This document shows positions 43,570 to 51,436 of a DNA stretch of 51,436 bases, piece by piece; the first letter of the stretch is position 1; the number at the start of each line of letters is the position of its first letter. The notes below the pieces were generated by a model. The model saw only the letters and a list, made by a program, of their open reading frames with translations, was not told the DNA's origin and ran no database searches. Location: assembly GCA_019454765.1 (NCBI GenBank), contig JACFNR010000015.1:3213-54648 (forward strand), in the 5' to 3' direction. The position numbers were made by a program, and so were the translations under genes. This stretch comes from Trueperaceae bacterium. GTDB lineage: Bacteria > Deinococcota > Deinococci > Deinococcales > Trueperaceae.

Positions 43570-45174
43570 TCAGGGGCGGAGGAGTTCCTCCACCCGTCCC
43601 CTGGCGGCCTCGGCGGCGGCCTCGTCGAGGAAACCGAGACGCGTCCGCCGCCGCAACACGTCGTCCGCCGTGTGCGCGAACTCGTGGTCGCGCGCGTGCA
43701 CGACCTCCGCCTCGACATACGGGTGCGCCGGCGCGAGGCGCGCGCCCAAGCCGTCGGCGGCCAGGCGTGCCACCGCGGGCGCCCGGTCGCCGTACGCCCG
43801 CGCCAGGTGGGCGGCCACGTCTGGCGCCAGGCCGAACTCCTTAGCCAACGGCGCGCCCCCGTCCTCCACGAAGCCGGCGGCGCCGACGAGCTCGAGGTGA
43901 GCCGTCACGCTCTCGCGAGACGGCGTCAGTTCGGCGTGGCTCACGACCACGGCGACGGCGTCCTCCGCCATGCGCCGGTACGTCGTCCACTTGCCGCCGG
44001 TGACGGTCACCAGCCCGCTGGCGCTCACCAAGATCGTGTGATCGCGCGAGATGCGCGCCGTCCCGCCCCCCTGGGGGCGCTTGGCGCCGTGATGGGTGAC
44101 GTCCTCCCCGCCGACCCTGCCGACCGCGTCCTGCTGCACGAGGGGGCGCAACCCCGACCAGGCCGCCGACACGTCCGCGCGCTCCACCGGCAGGTCGAAG
44201 TAGTTGCGCACGTGCCTCAGGATGTACTCGACGTCCGCTTCGGACGCGGGCGGGTCCTCTTCGACCGGCGCGGGGTTGTCGGTGGTGCCAACCAACGTGT
44301 GCCCGAGCCACGGGAGGAGGAACAGCACGCGGCCGTCCTCGGTCTTGGGGATGAGTAGGCCCGTGCCGGGCGGGCTGAAGCGGGACGGCAGCACGATGTG
44401 GATGCCCGAGCTCGTCTCCAGGATGGGATCGGTGCCGGGCTCGTCGAGGCGGCGCAGCTCGTCGACGAACGGCCCGGTCGCGTTCACCACCACGCGGGCC
44501 CGCACCTCGAGCGGCCCCGGGTCGCCGTCGAGCGCCCCCTGCGCCACGACCCCCGTCACGCGCCCCTCGGCCTTCGTCAGCTCCGTCACGCCCACGTAGT
44601 TGAGGACGAGTGCGCCCTCGCGCGCCGCCGTCAGGGCGAGCGTGACGTTCATGCGGGCGTCGTCGAACTGGCCGTCGTGGTACTCGACGGCACCCTTCAG
44701 GCCCGTCTGTTTGAGCATCGGGAACCGCTCCATCGCCTGGTCGCGGTTGACGAGGCGGCTCGGTTGGAGGTTGGCGCGGCCCGCCAGCATGTCGTAGAGC
44801 TTCAGGCCCGTGAAGTAGTAGGGCAGCTCGAGCGCCCCGTAGATGGGCGTGAGGAGCGCCAGCGGGTGTGCGAGGTGCGGGGCGTTGCGCAGGAGGATGG
44901 CGCGCTCCCGCAGCGCTTCGCGCACCAGGTGGAACTGCGAGCGGTCGGCGTGCTTCACGGCCTGCTCGAGGTAGCGCACGCCGCCGTGCACGAGCTTGGT
45001 GCTGCGGCTGCTGGTGCCCGACGAGAAGTCGTGCCGCTCCAGCAGCGCCGTCTTCAGGCCGCGCGAGGCGGCCTCCAACGCGATGCCCGTGCCGGTGGCT
45101 CCCCCGCCGACCACCAGGACGTCGAAACCGTCCCGGCTCAGCCGGGCGAACCTCTCGCTGCGCTCACTGCTCAT
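43570..45174 (-). CDS. glpD: FAD-dependent glycerol-3-phosphate dehydrogenase
   Basis: 534 residues, the usual size for respiratory GlpD, which oxidises glycerol-3-phosphate to dihydroxyacetone phosphate and feeds quinone. The FAD motif VLVVGGGATGTGIALEA is near the N-terminus, followed by SSRSTKLVHGGVRYLEQ and ATGPFVDELRR. VTVTGGKWTTYRRMAEDAV precedes the C-terminal domain. ATG at 45174 has GGAGGG about ten bases upstream. No glpK or glpF lies next to it. Confidence 0.93.
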   Translation of the reverse strand: MSSERSERFARLSRDGFDVLVVGGGATGTGIALEAASRGLKTALLERHDFSSGTSSRSTKLVHGGVRYLEQAVKHADRSQFHLVREALRERAILLRNAPHLAHPLALLTPIYGALELPYYFTGLKLYDMLAGRANLQPSRLVNRDQAMERFPMLKQTGLKGAVEYHDGQFDDARMNVTLALTAAREGALVLNYVGVTELTKAEGRVTGVVAQGALDGDPGPLEVRARVVVNATGPFVDELRRLDEPGTDPILETSSGIHIVLPSRFSPPGTGLLIPKTEDGRVLFLLPWLGHTLVGTTDNPAPVEEDPPASEADVEYILRHVRNYFDLPVERADVSAAWSGLRPLVQQDAVGRVGGEDVTHHGAKRPQGGGTARISRDHTILVSASGLVTVTGGKWTTYRRMAEDAVAVVVSHAELTPSRESVTAHLELVGAAGFVEDGGAPLAKEFGLAPDVAAHLARAYGDRAPAVARLAADGLGARLAPAHPYVEAEVVHARDHEFAHTADDVLRRRTRLGFLDEAAAEAARGRVEELLRP

Positions 45175-45519
45175 GGCGGACCCGCCCTCCCCAAGGTCGG
45201 TCTGCGACGACCATGCCGCCCCGGTGCGGTCGCGGTTGGGCGGCCCCGCACGTCGCGGCCCGCCGCGGCGGATGCGTTGGATGGCAGAGTAGCAGAGTGG
45301 CGCGGCGGGGTGCCACTCGAGGGCACCGCGTGCCGCGCCGCCTGCGCGAAGTGACGACCGCCACAGGCGGGCGCCGGGAGCGGGCATAGGTTTGGGGAAT
45401 CATCGGCGTGCCGACGGGCGGTCCGCGTGGCACGCGGCGTGTGGGGGCGCCTCGCCGGCGCCGCCGTCCCGATCACGCGGTGGCCGCCAGTTCGTCGAGC
45501 GCACGCGAGGAGGAGCACG
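45175..45519. other. Intergenic region without a convincing gene
   Basis: 345 bases between divergent glpD and a small membrane-protein gene. No supported ORF, tRNA or hairpin was found. A lone TACTCT on the minus strand (45291-45286) could be a -10 for glpD, but no -35 accompanies it. Two CAGAGT copies (45285-45297) overlap it. Confidence 0.5.
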
Positions 45520-45753
45520 ATGGGCACCATCATCTTGATCTTCGGCGCGGGCCTGCTCGTTGGGTCGGGCCTCCTTCTCTACTTCTTCTTCGCGGCTCGG
45601 GGCGTGAACCCGCCCGCCGGCGTCAGTCGCCTCGAGGCGGCCGATTTCCCGCGCGTGGCGAGCCTCTTCGAGGGGATGATGATGTTCGCCTTCGGCTCTT
45701 TCCTGTTCATCTTCGGCCTGGCCTGGCGCCTGTCGGGCGGCGCAGGGGGCTGA
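45520..45753 (+). CDS. Small membrane protein with two helices
   Basis: 77 residues with GAGGAGGAG just before the ATG. Two hydrophobic segments (about 3-26 and 52-70) flank a short polar loop. Family not recognised. It lies upstream of a repeat patch and a TlpA-like gene; no link in function can be shown. Confidence 0.68.
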   Translation: MGTIILIFGAGLLVGSGLLLYFFFAARGVNPPAGVSRLEAADFPRVASLFEGMMMFAFGSFLFIFGLAWRLSGGAGG

Positions 45754-45759
45754 GGGGCG

Positions 45760-45823
45760 GCGCGGGTGTCCCGCTAGCGCGGGCGTCCCGCTGGCGCGGG
45801 CGTCCGCTGGCGCCGGCGCCAGC
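45760..45823. repeat. Three 17-bp tandem repeats ending in an 18-bp palindrome
   Basis: Units GCGCGGGTGTCCCGCTA (45760-45776), GCGCGGGCGTCCCGCTG (45777-45793) and a 16-bp version (45794-45809) run head to tail. They are followed by, and partly overlap, the perfect palindrome GCTGGCGCCGGCGCCAGC (45806-45823). The patch lies just past the small membrane-protein gene and may act as a terminator. Confidence 0.7.
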
Positions 45824-45881
45824 GCTGGCGCGTGTGCCGCGGCCGGAGCGAGCCGGTTCGCGCCCGGCCGGCGGTCGCCGG

Positions 45882-45887
45882 TAAGAT
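45882..45887 (+). promoter_or_regulatory. Candidate leaderless -10 box (TAAGAT)
   Basis: TAAGAT lies five bases before the GTG of the TlpA-like gene, with no Shine-Dalgarno. No -35 was seen. Confidence 0.45.
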
Positions 45888-45892
45888 GCGGC

Positions 45893-46417
45893 GTGGCGGT
45901 TCCCAAGCGACGTGACCGGCGACTGGTGTGGGCTCTCGTGGTGGGCTGCCTTGCCGCCACCACCGCCTGGTTCCTGCTGCGGCCCGCGCCGGGTCACGCC
46001 AAGTACCTGCCGGACCTCACGCTCGAGCGCCTCGAGGGGGGCGAGGTGGCGCTCGGCGCGGCGGCCGGGCAACCCACCGTCATCAACCTGTGGGCCACCT
46101 GGTGCCCGCCCTGCAGGCGCGAGCTGCCCATGTTGGCGGCAGCCGCCCGCGCCAACCCCGGCGTACGCTTCTACTTCGCCGACCAGGGCGAGGACAGGGG
46201 CACGGTGCAGGCCTACCTCGACGAGCGGCCCGAGCTCGAGATCGGCGGCGTCCTGCTGGACGCGAGCAGCCGGCTCTCGGAGGAGTTCGAGGCGATGGGG
46301 TTGCCGGTGACGCTGTTCTTCGACGCGGCCGGCGGGCACGTCCTGACTCACGTTGGCGAGGTCACCGAGGTGGACATGCTCAACTACCTGACCGACCTCA
46401 AGCGGGGCAAGCTCTGA
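45893..46417 (+). CDS. TlpA-like membrane-anchored thioredoxin
   Basis: 174 residues. An N-terminal anchor (about 11-29) precedes a thioredoxin fold with redox motif WCPPC (Cys71, Cys74) in INLWATWCPPCRREL, and a cis-proline region GLPVTLFFD. It would act outside the membrane, reducing disulfides such as apocytochrome c or copper-site cysteines. A link to the nearby nos genes, whose products need reduced copper centres, is possible but only positional. The GTG start follows a -10-like box. Confidence 0.87.
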   Translation: MAVPKRRDRRLVWALVVGCLAATTAWFLLRPAPGHAKYLPDLTLERLEGGEVALGAAAGQPTVINLWATWCPPCRRELPMLAAAARANPGVRFYFADQGEDRGTVQAYLDERPELEIGGVLLDASSRLSEEFEAMGLPVTLFFDAAGGHVLTHVGEVTEVDMLNYLTDLKRGKL

Positions 46418-46448
46418 TGCGCCTGCCGGTCCGGGGCGGTCCCGCCAG

Positions 46449-47252
46449 GTGACGGTGGCGCCCGAGGTCGATCCCGCCGCCTACTTCGTGCGGGAGTCCG
46501 CCACGCGCTTCCGCCCCACCGTCCACGTGGGCGGGGGCTGGGATCCGAACGAGCAGCACATCGCGCCCGCCATCGGCCTCCTGGCCCACCTGGTGGAGGC
46601 CGATCACGCGGCCAGACGCGGCGACGAGCTTGGGCTGACGCGCCTGTCGTGCGACATCCTCGGCACCATGCCTATGACGAGCGTGGACGTCGAGGTCGCG
46701 GTGCTGCGGCCCGGTAAGACGATCGAGTTGGTCGAGGCCAGGTTGAGCCAGGGCGGCCGCGCGGCCGTCGTGGCGCGCGCCTGGCTGGCGGCGCGTTACG
46801 ACACGGCGAACGTGGCCGGTTCGGCGTTCGCGGCAATGCCGCCCCGCGACGAGATGCGGAGCTGGGGCATGGCCGCCGCCTGGCCGGGCGGCTTCGTGCG
46901 CTCGGCGCAGATCTGGCGCCGCGACCTCGGCAAGGGGCGGGTGCAGTTCTGGCTGCGCGGCGACGTGGCGTTGCTGGAAGGGGAGAGCGTGAGCGCGACG
47001 GCGCACATGCTCAGGCTCGTCGACGTCGCCAACGGCATCGCGGCGCGCGAGGCGCCCGAGGAGGTCCTCTTCCCCAACCTCGACCTCACGGCTCACCTCT
47101 TCAGGCGACCGGTCGGCGAGCTCACGGGCCTCGACACGACCGCGTCGTTCGGGCCCACCGGTGCCGGACTGACGCAGAGCGTCATCCACGACGAGGCCGG
47201 CCCGCTCGGTACCTTCGCTCAGACGCTGACGGTGAGGCCCCGCCGGCCTTGA
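46449..47252 (+). CDS. Thioesterase-like (double hot-dog) protein
   Basis: 267 residues, resembling the TesB/acyl-CoA thioesterase-like family. It has two related halves: HIAPAIGLLAHLVEADHAAR with LSCDILGTMPM near the N-terminus, and FWLRGDVALLEGES in the second half. Its substrate is unknown. The GTG at 46449 lies 32 bases after the TlpA-like stop. It is convergent with nosY, 12 bases apart. Confidence 0.75.
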   Translation: MTVAPEVDPAAYFVRESATRFRPTVHVGGGWDPNEQHIAPAIGLLAHLVEADHAARRGDELGLTRLSCDILGTMPMTSVDVEVAVLRPGKTIELVEARLSQGGRAAVVARAWLAARYDTANVAGSAFAAMPPRDEMRSWGMAAAWPGGFVRSAQIWRRDLGKGRVQFWLRGDVALLEGESVSATAHMLRLVDVANGIAAREAPEEVLFPNLDLTAHLFRRPVGELTGLDTTASFGPTGAGLTQSVIHDEAGPLGTFAQTLTVRPRRP

Positions 47253-47264
47253 GCGCCCTCGCGG

Positions 47265-48056
47265 CTAGAAGTTCTTTCGCCTGAAGGCCAGCAGCCCCAG
47301 CGCTACGGGCGCCGCCACCCACGCGAGAAGCGCGCCGATCGCCACGAGCGCGCCCGTGGCGCTCCCGAGGAACGTTCGGAAGAGCGCCCCCGTGTAGCCC
47401 ATGAGCGCGGCCGTGTCGAGCTGCAGCAGGACGAGGATGCGCGAGAGGTCGATGGGGTTGAGGAGGCTCAGCGCGATGACGGCGCCCTCGATCGGGTAGG
47501 CCTGCGCCACCACGATGAAGTAGAGGACGAGCCCGTCGTAGACGACGGTGAGCGCCAACCAGATGGCGAGCGCCAGGCCGAGCGCGCGGGCGCGCTCCTC
47601 GTTGGCCAGGCCGAGCCAGAAGGCCAGCGCCGTGAACACGAGGCTGATGAGGGCGCCGGCGCCGAGGAGGCTCGCCACCATGGGGGTGTCGAGGCGGTTG
47701 CTCAGGCCGTAGACGAGGAACGGCACGCCCGTGCCGAGCACGAAGGCGCCCGCCAGCGGCAGAGCCACGCCCGCGTACTGGCCCACGAACACGCTGGGGC
47801 GCGACACGGGTTGCGTGAGGATCAGCTGCACGAAGTCGCGCGTGTAGTAGTAGTGGTTCATGCCGAGCATGAGCGACACGAGCGGGATGACGAGCAGCAC
47901 CAGGTTGAGCGAGCTGAGGGCCGCCTGGGCGGCGTCGTCGCCGAAGTAGAGGAGGCCGCCCGTCGCCGCCAGGAAGAACAGGGTATAGATGAGCATCCAG
48001 CGGCTGCGCAGCAGGTCGAAGAAGGCGTACTTCATGACCTTCACGGTCGTGTTCAT
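47265..48056 (-). CDS. nosY: ABC permease of nitrous oxide reductase maturation
   Basis: 263 residues with about six membrane helices (e.g. SSLNLVLLVIPLVSLMLGMN, ALISLVFTALAFWLGLA). MNHYYYTRDFVQLILTQPVS is typical of NosY. It works with NosF and NosD to supply sulfur, probably for the CuZ cluster of NosZ. ATG at 48056 overlaps the nosF stop as ATGA. Confidence 0.88.
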   Translation of the reverse strand: MNTTVKVMKYAFFDLLRSRWMLIYTLFFLAATGGLLYFGDDAAQAALSSLNLVLLVIPLVSLMLGMNHYYYTRDFVQLILTQPVSRPSVFVGQYAGVALPLAGAFVLGTGVPFLVYGLSNRLDTPMVASLLGAGALISLVFTALAFWLGLANEERARALGLALAIWLALTVVYDGLVLYFIVVAQAYPIEGAVIALSLLNPIDLSRILVLLQLDTAALMGYTGALFRTFLGSATGALVAIGALLAWVAAPVALGLLAFRRKNF

Positions 48057-48805
48057 GCGGCGTGCTCCTCGGCGCGGGGCGCCTGCTCTGGACTCAGCTC
48101 GACCTCGCCCGTCATCACCTTGGCGATGGCGCGCTCCAGGCGGCGTTCCCCGGTGGCCTCGCGGATGGCCTCGAGGCTGCCGCGGTAGCGCACGGTGCCC
48201 TCGAGCAGGAAGAGGACCTCGTCGGTGAGCTCCTCCAGCTCGCTCATGACGTGCGAGGTGAGGATGATGGCCACGCCGCGCTCGCGTTCCTCGAGGATGA
48301 GGTCCTTGAGGCGGCTGCTGGCCACCGGGTCGAGGCCGGCGCTCGGTTCGTCCAGGAGGAGGACGTCGGGCGAGAACAGGAAGGTGAGGACGGCGCTGGC
48401 CTTCTGCTTGGTGCCGCCCGACAGGACCCGCAGCCTCTTGTTGAGGTGGGGCCTGAGCTCGAAGCGGTCGATGAGGGCCGCCAGGCCGGCGGGCTGCTCG
48501 CCGCGCAGGTCCTGCACGAACGCGAACAGCTCGCTGACCTTGAGGTTGTCGGGGAAGCGCGGCTCCTGCGGCATGTAACCGACGCGCCTGCGGGAGGCGG
48601 GGTTGTTGCGGACGTCCTCCCCGCCTATCGTGACGGTGCCGGCGTCAGGCAACACCAGCCCGAGGATCGACTTCATGAGGGTGGTCTTGCCGGAGGCGTT
48701 CGGGCCGATGACGGCCGTGACGCGTCCCGGTTCGAACCTGGCGCTGACCCCCTTGAGCACTCGGAGCTTGCCGAAGCTCTTGTTCAGGGCGTCGACGGTG
48801 ACCAT
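48053..48805 (-). CDS. nosF: ABC ATPase of nitrous oxide reductase maturation
   Basis: 250 residues. Walker A GPNASGKTT, signature LSGGTKQKASAVLTFLF, Walker B LLLDEPSAGLDP and H-loop ILTSHVM are intact. Gene order D-F-Y identifies NosF. The start overlaps the nosD end by 22 bases, suggesting tight coupling. The hydrophilic C-terminal tail is typical. Confidence 0.9.
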   Translation of the reverse strand: MVTVDALNKSFGKLRVLKGVSARFEPGRVTAVIGPNASGKTTLMKSILGLVLPDAGTVTIGGEDVRNNPASRRRVGYMPQEPRFPDNLKVSELFAFVQDLRGEQPAGLAALIDRFELRPHLNKRLRVLSGGTKQKASAVLTFLFSPDVLLLDEPSAGLDPVASSRLKDLILEERERGVAIILTSHVMSELEELTDEVLFLLEGTVRYRGSLEAIREATGERRLERAIAKVMTGEVELSPEQAPRAEEHAA

Positions 48806-50082
48806 CTGAGCCTCCCCATGAGCGGCCTATCGTCCTCGATGGCCTTCGGTGTGATGATGGGCAGTAGCCTCTCGGCGTAGTCCATGACCTGCGAGAGCGG
48901 GCTCCGCAGCAGGATCATCGACTGCGGGAACGACTGCACGGTCATCGAGAAGAGGCGCACCGGCCGGAACGGCACGTCGCCGACCCCGTCGCGGTTCAGG
49001 TCGTAGCCCTCGTAGGCGTCCCAGTAGTTCTCGAGGAACGAGTTGTACGAGCGGTTGGCGTTCGTGATGACGTCGAAGGTGTTGCCGATGAAGTTGTTGT
49101 ACATCACGCGCATGCCCATCGAGTTGGAGAGCACCCGCAGGGCGTAACCGTTCCTGACGAAGTCGTTGCGCGTCAGGTCGGTACGGTTGGAGCCGTCGAT
49201 GTAGACGGCGGCCGAGTTCCGCTCGAACAGGTTCCCCGTCACGACCGAGTCGTCTATCTCCTTGAGGAGGAGGCCGTAGGCGGCGGCGCCCCAGTTCTCC
49301 AGGAAGCGGTTGCCGCTCATGTCGATCTTCTTCGAGTACATGACGGCCACGCCGGCGCCGTTCTCCCTGAAGGTGTTGTCCTCGAAGCGCGACTCGTGGG
49401 AGAACATGAAGTGCAGGCCGTAGCGGAGGTTCTTCTCGCTGACGTTACCGGTCACGTGGGCGCCGCGGGCGAACTCGAGGTAGATGCCGTCGCGGTGGCC
49501 GCTTACATAGTTGTTCTCGATCGTCAGATAGGTGGCGTTCCAGCCCTGGATGGCGTTGCCCGTGTACGCCTCGAGCTCGCCGTGGCCGATCACGCTGTTT
49601 CCACGCACCGTGCAGCCGATGGACTTGGCGAAGTAGATGCCGAAGAAGGCGTCCTCCACCCGGTTGTCCTCGATCAGGCAGCGCTCCACCTCCTCGACAC
49701 GAAGCGCCGCCACGTCGGTCACGTGCGAGCGACCTGAGTCGCGCAGCACCAGGCCGCGCACGACGACGTCGTCGGCGTCGACGGTGAGGATGGCGTGCGT
49801 CAGCTCGCCGTCCAGCACCGGCCAGTCCTCGCCAACGAGGGTGATGCTCTTGGTGATGGCAAGCGGGCCCTCGCGGTAGGTGCCCGCCTTGACGACGACC
49901 GTGTCGCCGTCGTCGGCGGCCGCCAGGGCGCCCGCCACGGTCGGGTAGGCGCAACTCGCGCACACCTCGAGCGTCCGCGCCTGCGCCTGACCCAGCGCCA
50001 GCGCCACGAGGACCGCGCCCAGGAGCGCCGGCGGCAGGCCGGCGGCCCTGCGCGCCCGCGAGCGCCGGACCCGGGTCGTCAA
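48784..50082 (-). CDS. nosD: Periplasmic copper-processing protein NosD
   Basis: 432 residues. Signal peptide (LPPALLGAVLVALALGQAQA) is followed by a right-handed beta-helix made of CASH-type repeats rich in Asn/Gly turns, such as GNAIQGWNATYLTIENNYVS and RYGLHFMFSHESRFEDN. NosD is needed for copper-sulfur cluster assembly of nitrous oxide reductase. The TTG at 50082 overlaps the nosL stop (TTGA). The C-terminus runs 22 bases into nosF. Confidence 0.92.
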   Translation of the reverse strand: MTTRVRRSRARRAAGLPPALLGAVLVALALGQAQARTLEVCASCAYPTVAGALAAADDGDTVVVKAGTYREGPLAITKSITLVGEDWPVLDGELTHAILTVDADDVVVRGLVLRDSGRSHVTDVAALRVEEVERCLIEDNRVEDAFFGIYFAKSIGCTVRGNSVIGHGELEAYTGNAIQGWNATYLTIENNYVSGHRDGIYLEFARGAHVTGNVSEKNLRYGLHFMFSHESRFEDNTFRENGAGVAVMYSKKIDMSGNRFLENWGAAAYGLLLKEIDDSVVTGNLFERNSAAVYIDGSNRTDLTRNDFVRNGYALRVLSNSMGMRVMYNNFIGNTFDVITNANRSYNSFLENYWDAYEGYDLNRDGVGDVPFRPVRLFSMTVQSFPQSMILLRSPLSQVMDYAERLLPIITPKAIEDDRPLMGRLRWSPSTP

Positions 50083-51200
50083 GGGTGGGCGCCCTCGACC
50101 GCGGGCGCCTCGTCCATGCCGGCCGGCGCCATGTGACCGTGGCCGCTGCCCGCCAGCCGCTCCAGGAAGCCGGCTTCCATCAGGATGGCGGGCAGGTCCG
50201 CGTAGCGCCGCTCGATGCCGTTGGCGTCGGCGCGCACGTTCTCGAGGTCGCCAAGGGTCTTGTACGCCGACAGGTTGAGGCCCATGGGGCTGCGGACCTT
50301 CACGCTCTGCAGGTAGCGCGCCTCCTCTGCCTTGAGCCAGGTGCCGGGCCTGAGGTAGTCGGTCACCCAGGTGGAGTGGACCTGATCCTTGGCCACGTGG
50401 CCCTCCATGAGGAACGCCACCATGCATTCGACCGAGTCGAACTTGTAGACCTTGCCGGTCGTGGTCACCACCTGCGAGGTGAAGCGGGCGTCGGACACGA
50501 CCATGTTGCAGGCGGCGCACATGTCCTGGCCGAGGACGACGGCGGCGGGTTTGGGCGCCGAGCAGCCGGCGAGGAGCAGCGCCCCGGCCACCGCGGCCGC
50601 CGCGACGGCGCGCCGCGCCTTGATGCGGTCGCGCCACCACATGACGGCCAACAGGGCGACGGCGGCGACGAGCCCGCCCGCCAACGCCACGCCGCCCCAA
50701 CCCGGCCAGGCGGTGATGTAGAAGTTCATGAAGATGCTGGTGCCCAGCATGGGCGGGGTGTAGCCCTCCATGGTGATGGCGGCCTTCGGGTCGACGGTGT
50801 GACCGAACTTGTAGAGCCAGCGCGCGAAGTCGGCGAGGGCGAGCACGGCGAAGAGAGCGTAGTAGGCCACCCACGCCTGGAAGACGCGCTTGCGGCCCAC
50901 GATGGCGGCGGCCAGGCCGAACGCCGTGACCAACGAGATCAGGATGGGTAGGGCCTTGAGCTCCCAGAAGTCGGCCGCGTCGAGGGTCATGAAGCCGACG
51001 TAGTGGTTGAGGCCGTTGATGAGGTCGACCCGGCCGGTGAGGGCGTTGGCCCAGATCTGCATGGGCAAGCCCTCGGGGTACTGTGGCGCCTCGAAGTAGT
51101 AGTGCCACAGGGGCGACACGAACGTGAAGATCGGGACGAGGGCGATCAGGGCGATCAGCACGCTGACCGGCCACGAGAGCTGGCGTCGGCGTGAACGCAT
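50079..51200 (-). CDS. nosL: Membrane protein fused to NosL copper chaperone
   Basis: 373 residues. The first ~190 form about five membrane helices with YFEAPQYPEGLPMQIW and LNHYVGF, a pattern I associate from memory with clade-II nos clusters. Residues 200-373 are NosL: a lipobox-like AGALLLAGC (Cys213), a copper-binding DMCAACNM (Cys228, Cys231) and RFTSQVVTTTGKVYKFDSVE. The retained lipobox suggests fusion of once separate genes. An internal ATG at 50642 precedes a charged, signal-like stretch but has no Shine-Dalgarno. NosL delivers copper to NosZ; nosZ is presumably to the right of the window. AAGGAA lies before the ATG. Confidence 0.87.
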   Translation of the reverse strand: MRSRRRQLSWPVSVLIALIALVPIFTFVSPLWHYYFEAPQYPEGLPMQIWANALTGRVDLINGLNHYVGFMTLDAADFWELKALPILISLVTAFGLAAAIVGRKRVFQAWVAYYALFAVLALADFARWLYKFGHTVDPKAAITMEGYTPPMLGTSIFMNFYITAWPGWGGVALAGGLVAAVALLAVMWWRDRIKARRAVAAAAVAGALLLAGCSAPKPAAVVLGQDMCAACNMVVSDARFTSQVVTTTGKVYKFDSVECMVAFLMEGHVAKDQVHSTWVTDYLRPGTWLKAEEARYLQSVKVRSPMGLNLSAYKTLGDLENVRADANGIERRYADLPAILMEAGFLERLAGSGHGHMAPAGMDEAPAVEGAHP

Positions 51201-51246
51201 GAGGTTCCTTCCTTGTGGCCTGCCGCCGGCGGGTGGCGGCGTCGGT

Positions 51247-51280
51247 GGGCCCGGTCGGGCCGTGAGACCGGACCGGGCCC
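51247..51280 (-). terminator. Hairpin upstream of nosL
   Basis: GGGCCCGGT (51247-51255) pairs with ACCGGGCCC (51272-51280); an inner GG/CC adds to it. On the minus strand it would follow the expected nosZ and precede nosL. The remaining bases 51201-51246 show only the ribosome-binding site. Confidence 0.5.
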
Positions 51281-51332
51281 GAGGTGTCCGGCTGCGATTA
51301 CGCGTCAGGATGGACGGCAGCCGGCGAGAGTG

Positions 51333-51436
51333 GCGGGGGGGGGCGGGGGTGCGGGGGCCCCGGGGGGGGGGGGAGGGCGAAGGGCCCCCGGGGGGGGGCC
51401 GCCCCCGACCCCGGGGGCCCCCGCCCCGAGACCCGC
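51333..51436. other. Low-complexity poly-G/C tail, probable contig-end artefact
   Basis: Nearly every base is G or C with runs of 8-14 identical bases, unlike any other stretch in the window, and no reading frame is supported. It looks like unreliable sequence at the end of an assembly rather than biology. Confidence 0.6.

Noticed and set aside
45427-45519. Upstream extension of the small membrane-protein gene to GTG at 45427
   Set aside because: The extension is hydrophilic and low-complexity, and the ATG at 45520 has an excellent Shine-Dalgarno.
45760-45823. Possible CRISPR-like array
   Set aside because: Units are only 16-17 bp and directly adjacent with no spacers.
50079-50642. NosL as a separate gene starting at the internal ATG
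   Set aside because: The frame is continuous with the membrane module and no ribosome-binding site precedes the internal ATG, so a fusion is the simpler reading.
51333-51436. G-quadruplex regulatory region upstream of nos genes
   Set aside because: The run is confined to the end of the sequence and alternates between poly-G and poly-C as in assembly noise.

Overview
The window is one GC-rich (roughly 70%) bacterial chromosome segment, densely packed, with many 4-base GTGA or ATGA stop/start overlaps. Several genes have a TANNNT -10 box only 5-9 bases before the start codon, the arrangement expected of leaderless transcripts, which are common in Deinococcota and Actinobacteria. Together with the gene content (clade-II-like nos genes, YhaO/YhaN, a holin-UbiB fusion, DUF4342) this suggests Deinococcota, perhaps Trueperaceae. 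That assignment is inference; there is no rRNA, tRNA, CRISPR array, prophage or insertion sequence to settle it. The last ~100 bases are a low-complexity G/C run that looks like a contig-end artefact.

Region 1 (1-8100, minus strand): a TetR regulator with a clear promoter/operator heads a tightly coupled operon of a KAS III-like thiolase-fold enzyme, an acyl-CoA ligase and an alpha/beta hydrolase. A complete substrate-binding protein and a LivH-LivM-LivG transporter follow, with livF expected beyond base 1. It looks like uptake plus CoA activation of an unidentified carboxylic acid. Region 2 (8187-14141, minus): an orphan lipoprotein and the DNA-repair-type pair YhaO (metallophosphatase) and YhaN (ATPase). 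Region 3 (14142-18493): an EAL phosphodiesterase, a 48-residue exported peptide missed by ordinary length cut-offs, a small plus-strand ORF with 15-bp repeats, a striking double hairpin and an 817-residue TPR/winged-helix regulator with a degraded P-loop. Region 4 (18545-29778): an ABC exporter, AzlCD, a TRIC/UPF0126 channel, a cupin, a holin-UbiB fusion, a DUF4342 protein, a 1,045-residue GGDEF-ATPase-TPR protein and a trans-sulfuration PLP enzyme.

Region 5 (29871-40952, plus) is a pyrimidine-catabolism and uptake cluster: methylmalonate-semialdehyde dehydrogenase, PreT, PreA, dihydropyrimidinase and a four-gene NMT1-type ABC transporter. Its first permease carries a ~390-residue extracytoplasmic insertion built from two tandem ~115-residue repeats, the most unusual protein in the window. 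Beta-ureidopropionase is not present. Expression is probably tuned by a palindromic operator around the first promoter and by hairpins between genes.

Region 6 (41111-47252): an MFS exporter, a glycine-rich small membrane protein, glycerol-3-phosphate dehydrogenase, another small membrane protein, a TlpA-like thioredoxin and a thioesterase-like protein. Region 7 (47265-51200, minus): nosY, nosF, nosD and a membrane-NosL fusion for maturing nitrous oxide reductase; nosZ would be expected beyond the right end.
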